The position numbers and the translations under genes are program-made. Positions 57,401-64,000 of a DNA stretch of 64,000 bases are shown piece by piece. The notes below the pieces were generated by a model, which was not told the origin of the DNA, ran no database searches, and saw only the letters and a program-made list of their open reading frames with translations. The first letter of the stretch is position 1. Each line of letters begins with the position of its first letter. The DNA is from Trema orientale (Eukaryota; Streptophyta; Magnoliopsida; Rosales; Cannabaceae): assembly GCA_002914845.1 (NCBI GenBank), contig JXTC01000282.1, positions 185,122 through 249,121 on the forward strand, read 5' to 3'.

Positions 57401-59927
57401 GGTGAAATTGAACTTTAAGGCTGAACTTTTGAAACCTGGAAAATCAGCTATATTAGGGTCTCTAAGGTTATTTTGAAGAGCTTTTTGAGGGTTTTTAGCT
57501 TGCAGAAGAGTGTTTGGGCTTCAAGGAGAGCAGAAGAAATTTTCTCTTTTAGGCTATAAGAGATGTTAGAAGGAAAGGAGAAAGCAACAAACTTAGGTAC
57601 ACATGCCATCAGAATTCTACGTCTCGACTTTACTGGTCAACTTTCAGTATTTTAGGATAATTAAGCCTAAACACTAGTTTAAACGTGTAAAATTTTTTGA
57701 AATTATGATCTATAATGTTTTTGCATGTTAAAAACATGTGTCTCTAAAACTTGGTCAAAATAAATTAACTGCTTCAACTCTGAACTCCTCGGGACATGCT
57801 GCTACCGTATGAGATCTGTTGAGATACGGCTCAGAAATTTACGAAAATATACGTCTGCAAGGGTTTGTGCTAGATCATTTGGCTAACCTTAACTTAGGAA
57901 TTTCAGTTTTCGAACAAAAGCATAAACTTGTTCCTACATTTTGTTGGCTGGAAAGAAACATCATATTTCCTTTACATTCTATAGTTCTATTATGTTTGCA
58001 ATTATTCATTTCTTTGCCTATATTGCAGCCCGGGAAAGTTATTGATATGAAACAAAGATATGTTGGCCACTGTAATGTTGGAACTGACATAAAGCAGGCC
58101 AATTTTCTGGGTCAAAGAGGTAATTTCTTTTCAGCATTTGTTCTCTTAATGCAAGTATCATACTGCAGGTTGAATGGTTTAGTCTGCTAGTGTATTTGAC
58201 CATTCACTATTGTTGTTCAAAATAAATGTGTGTGCAAAATCAAAGTTTATCTTTTATCCTATTTATATGTGGTATGTCGGGGTGGATGCTTCTTTTAAGA
58301 TGGATCCTTCAGTAATGTTCCCTTTTCAGAGAATCACCGTCACTTGAAATTTAATTTGTATTTTCAGTCAATGAGTCTAGGGTCTTCACCAGTGAGGAAA
58401 TGCAGGTGTATATGTTCTTTTAAGTCTTTGTCAGATTGTGGTTGTTGCTTTGACAGGGTAGTTTTTCGTCTGAAGTTTTTGCGTTTTGTTTATGTTTGCA
58501 AAGCATATCTAATAACATTTTCAAGTGAGACTTAGAAGGTTGAAAGGTTGATGTCTTGCTAAAGAAGTTGTTTGATTTTGTAAGAAGAGATGGTAGTCAT
58601 AAAACTTTGTGATGACATAGTTATCTTTTTATGAGTTACAGGTGAATTTGTTGCCAGTGGAAGTGATGATGGCAGATGGTTTATCTGGGAGAAGAGAACT
58701 GGCAGATTGATAAAAATGCTTCATGGAGATGATGCAGGTATTTCTTTCCCCTACCACGGGAAAAGTATAGAACTTGCCTCCCGTCTTTGTTAATTGTCTA
58801 AGGTCTCATCTTTATGCCCCTTTGCAGTTGTCAACTGTGTGCAGTCTCATCCTTTTGATTGTGTTGTCGCTACCAGTGGGATTGATAACACAATAAAGGT
58901 GAGTGCTATACTAGGGGATCAATGCTCTCTTTTCTTCCTCCCACTTTTTCTTTTCCCTTTCTTTTTCCCCTTTGAATAGTGGGGATAGCAGGATTCATTC
59001 TGAATGGTTGGCGGTATTTTTCTAGATTTGGACTCCGACTGCTTCTGTCCCCTCAAGTGTCGCTGGTGGAGCAGCAGGACCAGAAACTGCCGACTTTTTA
59101 GTTGCCATGGAAGGCAACCAACAAAGATTATGCCGCAATCGTGAAGCTATCCTGTAAGGCTTCTGAATTTATTAACTGCGTGAATATGCTCTTTCCTTTC
59201 TTTCTTTCTTTTTTTTTTTTCCTCGAGTAATTTCCTTGAAATATGTGAACATCCTTTCTATTACAAATAAGTACATAAATTTTTTTGTAAAAATGGAAGC
59301 TTGTCCTTCTGTGAATTGTTTTTACTTTTTGTTTTGAACTCTGGAATATCGAGTGCAAATATAGCTAGCAACCATTTCTCAACGTCTACTAGAAGAAAAG
59401 ATAAAGAAAGAGAAGCGTACTGGTTTACAAAACCTTTGTATGATTTGGCTTTGATTAATCTGTGACACAGGTGCAATTAAATGTCAAACATTTGAATGAC
59501 TAGAAGTTTTAACAGCACAAAAGAATATTTTCTTCCTGTTGTCTTGTTGATTGATTGTTGGACTGAGGAGGTGCTGGTGTCACGGATTTAGTGGTGTATA
59601 TCAGGTTTTGTCAAACTTGAAGACGCAGGTCGTGAATTTCCGAAATTTCATGGATGTGTAAAATGGTAGCATGTATCAGGCTTGGGTCAAACTTGATGCA
59701 GATCATGCAGTAGCAAAATTGCATGCATATATGTTAAAGACTGCGGTCTAAACGTTGGCTTTCATTGCAACCATATTCTTTTTTGATTGCTTGCTTTCAA
59801 ATTTTATCTTCGCCCAGTGGCTAATCTCAATAGTCTTTGGTGCAGGGGTTTTGAAATTCTGGAGCGGTTTCGAGTGCATGAGTTCACTGAAGGAAACATG
59901 CATCCATTTGAGTGTGCTCAGAGCTAA
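42401..59927 (+). CDS. ASG2-like: WD40-TPR protein, ASG2/WDTC1 type (DCAF), 772 aa, CaaX end
   Basis: Nineteen exons join in frame: 42401-42472, 42906-42974, 43658-43735, 44842-44976, 45071-45178, 45274-45402, 52166-52281, 52371-52488, 52636-52745, 53334-53502, 53615-53785, 53907-54017, 54871-54982, 55350-55702, 58029-58119, 58642-58737, 58828-58898, 59026-59153, 59846-59927. The order is N-terminal WD40 repeats, TPR-like helices, an acidic linker, more WD40 repeats and a CaaX box. This is the architecture of Arabidopsis ASG2 (At5g10940) and animal WDTC1, substrate receptors of DDB1-CUL4 ubiquitin ligases. ASG2 is reported to be farnesylated and to damp ABA responses in seeds. Introns start GT and end AG. 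The exon 9 donor is the least certain. Intron 6 (6.8 kb) holds a retrotransposon. Confidence 0.92.
45751..45919. mobile_element. MITE with 9-bp TSD inside intron 6
   Basis: A 169-bp element between perfect duplications TTAAATTAT (45742-45750 and 45920-45928). Ends GAGTAATGCTAGGGACACTT and reverse-complemented GAATAATATTAAGGACACTT are inverted repeats, continuing inward as TTTTTTGCACCA / TTTTTTTGCAC. The 9-bp duplication suggests Mutator-type mobilisation. It is non-coding. Confidence 0.85.
46683..46978 (-). repeat. 3' LTR of the intronic copia element
   Basis: 296 bp, on the + strand TGAAGAAATTAGAGAGAAAA to AATTCCACA. It is adjacent to the GTAAG duplication on the left and to the polypurine tract (CTCCCCCTCAA on the + strand) on the right. 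Minus-strand frames here are LTR sequence, not genes. Confidence 0.93.
46991..47620 (-). pseudogene. RNase H domain of the intronic copia element
   Basis: The 191-codon frame 46991-47566 contains [20 protein letters not shown] and the RNase H core. The core reads YSNADW where the family has an Asp at the third position (codon at 47441-47443). [20 protein letters not shown] and the C-terminal [12 protein letters not shown] follow, with the end at DVLTKSLP. The link to the RT frame is broken by stops near 47640. Confidence 0.85.
47645..48460 (-). pseudogene. Reverse transcriptase domain of the intronic copia element
   Basis: Frame 47645-48145 starts [20 protein letters not shown] and contains [12 protein letters not shown]. 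The active-site motif reads YVND at 47924-47935 in place of the family's [14 protein letters not shown] and QRKYILDLL follow. The upstream part (48150-48460), including the usual KARLVAKG-like region, is broken by stops. Confidence 0.85.
48475..49912 (-). pseudogene. Integrase region of the intronic copia element
   Basis: The 313-codon frame 48475-49416 runs from the integrase C-terminal part ([20 protein letters not shown], then [20 protein letters not shown] and [16 protein letters not shown]) through a Pro/Glu/Ser-rich linker to the pol linker. The core (49417-49912) is split by stops and frame changes. Confidence 0.8.
49981..51391 (-). pseudogene. gag-protease region of the intronic copia element
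   Basis: Gag starts near 51391 with [18 protein letters not shown], shifts frame into 50923-51276 ([24 protein letters not shown]), and has a clean CCHC knuckle, [14 protein letters not shown], in 50578-50841. The protease end appears at 49981-50166 ([13 protein letters not shown]). Stops separate the pieces. Confidence 0.82.
51504..51799 (-). repeat. 5' LTR of the intronic copia element
   Basis: 296 bp, TGAAGAAATTAGAGAGAAAA to AATTCCACA on the + strand, followed by the GTAAG duplication. On its left, CAGATACCA is the reverse complement of the primer-binding site. Confidence 0.93.
52166..53502 (+). CDS. ASG2-like exons 7-10: end of the first WD40 block
   Basis: Exons 52166-52281, 52371-52488, 52636-52745 and 53334-53502 (residues about 198-368). 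[20 protein letters not shown] is followed by [20 protein letters not shown] (the YDRR end again fits a WDxR signature), then [20 protein letters not shown] and [12 protein letters not shown]. Exon 10 ([15 protein letters not shown] to KRSAT) is a less conserved linker. Its junction with exon 9 uses GT at 52746 so that phase 2 is kept; other donors at 52742 or 52744 would hit stops. For exon 10 I prefer the GTGAGG donor at 53503. Confidence 0.8.
53615..54982 (+). CDS. ASG2-like exons 11-13: TPR-like helices
   Basis: Exons 53615-53785, 53907-54017 and 54871-54982 (residues about 369-499). The sequence [60 protein letters not shown] and [19 protein letters not shown] has the A-x-x-x-Y/C-x-x-A spacing of TPR helices. 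This module sits between the two WD40 blocks, as in WDTC1/ASG2, and is expected to bind partner proteins. Confidence 0.88.
55350..55702 (+). CDS. ASG2-like exon 14: acidic linker
   Basis: 353-bp exon, residues about 500-617. Contains [40 protein letters not shown] and [15 protein letters not shown]. The Ser/Asp/Glu-rich stretch is probably disordered, and the LSDILYR and LNLRIHR parts are family-conserved. The acceptor GGCTAG/GT follows an unusual poly-A region (55157-55206). Confidence 0.88.
55703..58028 (+). other. Intron 14 of the ASG2-like gene (2326 bp), probable insertion inside
   Basis: GTTTCT donor, TATTGCAG acceptor. On the minus strand there is a convincing core-promoter-like arrangement: TATAAATAGGAGCAGC (+ strand CTCCTATTTATAAG at 56854-56867) followed by a (CT)n-rich leader (56768-56783). 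This looks like the promoter part of an LTR, or a captured promoter. GGGTTTAGGGTATAGGGT at 57216-57233 is telomere-like. I could not define LTR ends or a duplication. Confidence 0.6.
58029..59153 (+). CDS. ASG2-like exons 15-18: C-terminal WD40 repeats
   Basis: Exons 58029-58119, 58642-58737, 58828-58898 and 59026-59153 (residues about 618-745). [60 protein letters not shown] and [20 protein letters not shown] are canonical WD40 strands that would close the propeller begun at the N-terminus. It ends [14 protein letters not shown] and then the split Leu codon. Confidence 0.92.
59846..59927 (+). CDS. ASG2-like exon 19: C-terminal CaaX exon
   Basis: An 82-bp final exon completes a split Leu codon, then encodes [20 protein letters not shown] followed by FECAQS and TAA (59925-59927). 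Cys-Ala-Gln-Ser with terminal Ser is a farnesyltransferase-type CaaX box, matching reports that ASG2 is farnesylated. Reading on through the preceding intron would instead give Leu-stop (TAA at 59155-59157), removing the box. Confidence 0.9.
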
Positions 59928-60960
59928 TCAGGTTCTCACTGAAGCTTGCAGGTTCCTTACACTTCTAATTTTATATGGTCTGGTAAAATAATTTCCTTCA
60001 CGCTCCTTGATCACAATAAGCCAAAATTATACTTTGCGTCCTTCATATATGTGATTCCAATTTGGCCGTGTTGATCGGTGAAGTTCCAAGTATCTGGTAT
60101 CACTTTCACTTCACGTGATACAACGTTATATTGAAGTCCACTTCTTCTATACACTAGTGTTTTGCATTAGGATTATTGTTATTATTATTACCATTATTAT
60201 TATTACTATATTTTAAGTCATTTGTGTTCATAGCTTGTACATCCAATAAAATTGTTTTCTGACAAAGGTTTTTTTTTTTCATATGGGGTTGAGAAAGGCT
60301 TTTTTTTTTTTTTTCATATGGGGTTGAGAAAGACATCTCAATACTCAAATTAACCATAGCTCTGAATGCGGTTAAGACTTTAGAAAGCCAATACTTTGGC
60401 AGAGGGAGCTAGGGGATACGTTCTTGGTGATGCTGTAACCAAGTTTATGCGCCTTTTTTTTTTTTTTTTTTTTTTTTTTGGGTGACATCAGGGCGGTAAT
60501 CCCTTGTAAATGTGCTCATGCAATTGACAATTTTTTGACACTTTTTTTCTCCCCCCTTTCTTGGTAATTATTACAGATGGCAGTAACTTTACTGTGAATG
60601 GAGCGGATTGCAGTATCGTGTTATGTATAGGGGAAAGAAACTTCATACACTCTGGTGACTGATGTCGCTGGTCGCACTGGCCATGTTTTTTAGCCTTCGG
60701 GTCCTTAAAGATTTTAAGTTCAAAATAAAGAGAAATCATTATCCCTGCGATCGAACTGTAAAGCTTCTTTCTACCTTTTTTCCCCTCCAAGCTTTGTCTT
60801 GCTGTCATATTTTTTTGGCTGAAAAACAACATTTGTATAGTTAAGAATATCCTTTCTTGGGTTTTCTTTATACATATATGTATTTTTGTAACGGCAGTGC
60901 GTATTTTTCCTTGTGTATAAATGCTCATTTTAAATATGTTTCCCATCATAACAGCCTGTG
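59928..60960 (+). other. 3' UTR of the ASG2-like gene, probably with an intron
   Basis: After the stop, CTTGCAG/GTTCCT (donor at 59952) and TTATTACAG (acceptor ending 60576) outline a possible 625-bp 3' UTR intron. It contains the duplicated TTTTCATATGGGGTTGAGAA (about 60276 and 60312), an (ATT)n tract and a poly-T run (60453-60478). Exonic-looking 3' UTR runs from about 60577 to perhaps 60950. The long minus-strand frame at 60488-60949 lies over this UTR and has no recognisable domain. Confidence 0.45.
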
Positions 60961-62278
60961 TCGTCCATTTTCTTATTCATTGTCCTCATTGTCTTTCCTG
61001 AAGTTCTTCGACTTTTTAATTTTATTTATATATTTATTTTTCTGCTGAAGTTTGAACTCTTGTTAGTTGGTTTGGTTTACCTGAACTTTTTTCTTTCTCA
61101 AAATTTATGAGATAGAGCCGTCTTATATCTCGGTATCGGAAAAACTATAAAAATTTAGGAGAGATTATAATAGAACTCTCTTTTTTGATTCCTTGCACTT
61201 ACCATCGAACTACTATTTCTCTGAATTACATAGTCCCTTTTCTATTTAACACCTTTAATTTCAGCGTATGAACAATTCCTTTGACTATCTCTCTCCTCCC
61301 AAAATGAAAAAAAAAAAAAAAGAAAAAAGAAAGAAAAAATGAACCAGAGACGAATTGGAGAAAATTCTAAATGTCTAAGATTGTAATTATCAATTTTTAT
61401 ATCTACAACACTGAATCCGGAACTGCATAAATTCAAAGTCACGTTTGTAAAGATCTGCTTTTATTATTGTTGGGTTGGTTTGCTTCTTGTGGGAAGAAAT
61501 GATCCGGAGATACATATGAATTTTATCTCAAGAAGAGAGAGAGAAAAAAAAAAAAGTAAAACGAATTTCAAGTCACTCTAAAATGAACATTAATTTATGA
61601 GATTATATTTGTCTTGCATGTTGTATTTCATCAAGCTTCTCTCTATAGAGTTTTTTTTTCCCCTATTAAACCTTATCGCACCATGACTTTTTATTTTTCT
61701 TTCTTCATGGTCAAGTGTGCTTGTTAGTGGCAATCACGCTCAACTACATATCAATTATTTATTTATTTTTTATTATTTGTCGTCTTCTTGATTCATATTC
61801 TTTTAGGAAATTTATATGTGCGGATCATTTGCTTTTTTAATCTTTACGTTGGCTTTTTTTCCTTTCTTTTTTTTTTTTTTCCCTTCTAATTCTAAATTGT
61901 CACCACCACTACTTCCCTTCCTTTCATCATCACCACCACTACCAACAGTCAATCCAAACCCTTGCCTCGCCACAGACCTCCCTCGTCTCTACAACATACT
62001 ACCTCCACACCATTGGCGGCGATGCTGAAATTGTGAGGGGGATGTCGACGATGTTGAAATTATGAGACGAATGTTGCAGCGGATGGGATGAGGGAATCGA
62101 GACGAATGTATATAGGAGGGAGCGATAGGCTCAAATGCTGTATGATTTTTTTCAGAATTTTTTAGTATGTGGTTCATTTTTTCCATTTAGTGTGAAGGTA
62201 GGGACTAGGCGGGTAAAGGTAGGGACTAGGCGGGTAGAGCCGAAAAGAGAGAGACTCAACAGATTAGAGCATTCTTTG

Positions 62279-62316
<38 letters not shown>

Positions 62317-62382
62317 GAAAGGAAATCGTACTTAACCCTCAAATTGACGGCGTTTAATGTAAATTTGATATAATTATGAGAA

Positions 62383-62562
62383 AGAGGAATGCTAGTTGTA
62401 CTCTCTTTCTCACCTTTTTTTGCACTCTTCTAGTCTCACTGTTTGACACATAGATTCTACTATAATTTATTGTATTATTAAAATATTAAACTGAATAGTG
62501 AAATTCACGTGTCAGACTGTAAAGCTGGAGAGTATAAAAGAGAGTATATTTAGCATTCCTCT
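62383..62562. mobile_element. MITE with 8-bp TSD (hAT-type)
   Basis: A 180-bp element with ends AGAGGAATGCTAGTTGTACT and reverse-complemented AGAGGAATGCTAAATATACT, flanked by near-identical 8-bp repeats TATGAGAA (62375-62382) and TATGATAA (62563-62570). It is non-coding. Its core (AGATTCTACTATAATTTATT, TTATTAAAATATTAAA) resembles the decayed copies at 31396-31740. Confidence 0.78.
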
Positions 62563-62734
62563 TATGATAAATAATATTGTATTGAGTATTGTCAAGTGCA
62601 TAATAAGATTTTGCTACATAAAGCATATGAACTAGTGGATGATAATCCAACAGCTTGGAATAAAAGGTCTCACACAAGATCAAAAAAGAGGGTTCTACTG
62701 TAGCCTCTCCGAAAAATTTAAACCACCATTTGAA

Positions 62735-62840
62735 CGTGGTTACACGCATAGCATAGTGGAATCATACTTCCTCCCAAATTGAAGGTTGTGAGTACAAATC
62801 GTTGCTTCTCATGTCAAAATAAATAAATAAATAACAAAAA
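62735..62840 (+). repeat. SINE-like fragment
   Basis: TAGCATAGTGG (62750-62760) resembles a pol III A box, and GAGTACAAATC (62789-62799) a degenerate B box at suitable spacing. An (AAAT)n tail follows (about 62818-62832). I found no clear target duplication. Confidence 0.4.
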
Positions 62841-64000
62841 ATTACTTTAGGTTATTTTTGGCAGAAATAACGTTTTGAACTTGATTGTGAATAAGCATTG
62901 TTATGATTCGTACGTAATTACTCTGACCCTGTAAAATTTGATAGAAGTTGATATTGCTACAAAATTGGCACCAAAGCAGCCTGTGGCATCTTCTATCATG
63001 TGGAAACCAATTAAAAAGATAAGGTTAAGGTGGTTGTGAACCTGAAGAGATGGCGAAACTTCAATGGAAAAATTTCGTGGAAACACCAAATACGAAATTC
63101 TAGCTTCCCGAGTCGACAAATAGCAGCCAAACTGTATCTGGCAGTGGCCACAAGTATCTGGCAAATTTAGGCTTAATTGCTATGTTAGCAGGTGGTTGAA
63201 ATATTGGATATATGAAACTGATATCTAAGATATGTATTTATACTGTACATATGTCATATCTTGAAAGCAAAAGTGTAGACCACGGCATCACGAGGTTGTT
63301 TCTCGATCGGTAGTTCTATAGATGGATTGGAAAGGAAAAAAAAAAAAAAAATACAATCAGCTTTCACGATATTTTATGTATACACATTATTATTTTTCCT
63401 TTTAATAACAATCTGGGATATCTTTGATATGCTAAATAAAATGTACGTACGGAAATATTGTTCGAGTATCAAGTGTCGACCTCCATAAAAGTAGCCAATT
63501 TTCGCTTATTTCTTTGCATTTTTGTTTGTATATTGGTAAATTTGCGTAAAAAGCTAAATTTGTGATTTTACAGCTTCTACTTAGATTTGAATCTTGACTA
63601 TGTTAATGATTCACCTTCTCATGGATATCCATTTTTTTTCGTTTAAAAAAAAGTATATTTTTCAATTTATTTTCATATTTGGGAGGGGAATTTGAACTTA
63701 GAGAACCAAACCTTCTACATTAGGAGGAAGTATAGCAACAATCAAATTATGTCTTAACTACAAATTTTTTTTCAAGTAGCGGCCCAAGATTTGACTATTT
63801 GTTCAGATACCCCTATAATATATGATAACTCTATGAAAATAGAGTTATTTATGTTCTTTTTCTTAAATATTTTGTGTGTTTTTAGTGATTTTTAGTTTCA
63901 TTTAGGTTATTTTATAGTTAATTTGATTTTTAGTATTTAGATATAATTTTATTTAATTTTTATTAGATTTTAGGTATTTAATTTAATTTAATTTAGTTTT

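Larger units (their letters stand above)
60960..64000. other. Gene-free right flank
   Basis: No gene is supported. Contains a T/C-rich segment (61850-61900), a GTAGGGACTAGGCGGGTA tandem pair (62194-62238), an (AAT)n microsatellite (62281-62314), a MITE (62383-62562) and a SINE-like sequence (about 62735-62840). The open frame 61816-62028 is low complexity. Confidence 0.45.

Noticed and set aside
60488-60949. 153-codon minus-strand open frame
   Set aside because: It lies antisense over the probable 3' UTR of the ASG2-like gene, is Lys/Ile-rich without domain structure, and has no promoter or splice support.
61816-62028. 70-codon frame with Pro/Ser-rich tail
   Set aside because: Phe and Pro/Ser runs arise from poly-T and simple-sequence DNA; no conserved features.

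Overview
The window is nuclear DNA from a flowering plant. It is AT-rich, has GT-AG introns, holds two plant-type genes, and has intergenic space filled with LTR retrotransposons and small DNA transposons. The two gene families point to a eudicot. A woody rosid is my guess, and nothing in the sequence fixes the species. I see no rRNA, functional tRNA, CRISPR or bacterial-type features.

Only two host genes are well supported, both on the + strand. (1) A SAC51-type bHLH gene lies at about 16.02-19.56 kb. Its 358-residue protein is encoded in one exon (17768-18844). The long leader carries the family's conserved 53-codon upstream ORF, split by an intron (17177-17299 joined to 17488-17526), and three shorter upstream ORFs. 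(2) A WD40-TPR gene of the ASG2/WDTC1 type (a DDB1-CUL4 substrate receptor) lies at 42401-59927. I could reconstruct 19 coding exons that join in frame to 772 residues. The protein ends in CAQS, a farnesylation-type CaaX box encoded by a separate last exon. In both genes, retaining one intron would exchange or remove the functional C-terminus: the stalling tail of the uORF peptide, or the CaaX box.

Layout: 0-15.6 kb is gene-free and holds a tRNA-derived SINE (779-977), a fold-back element (993-1964), a Mutator-type MITE (6699-6881), a Harbinger/Tourist MITE (7596-8299), a decayed hAT element (11319-12735) and one copy of a two-copy MITE (13279-13523). The bHLH gene follows. At 20-32 kb there is repeat-rich sequence with a duplicated 1.2-kb element (22461-23664 and 25611-26785) and a long GTTACTAGT-type minisatellite (27.7-29.1 kb). 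At 32067-38325 is a complete-ended copia (SIRE-like) element with GAATC target duplications that lacks reverse transcriptase and RNase H. At 39107-40485 is a Mutator-type element. The ASG2-like gene fills 42.2-60.9 kb; its 6.8-kb intron 6 carries an antisense 5117-bp copia element (46683-51799, GTAAG duplications) and a small MITE. At 61-64 kb there is gene-free sequence with one MITE and one SINE-like fragment.

The transposon calls with confidence above about 0.7 rest on exact or near-exact target-site duplications found at both ends. Gene functions rest on recognised protein families. Nothing here looks like an entirely new system. The most interesting points are the two intron-retention switches, the RT-less retroelement with a leftover coiled-coil-like ORF, and the related 22-31 kb repeat family.
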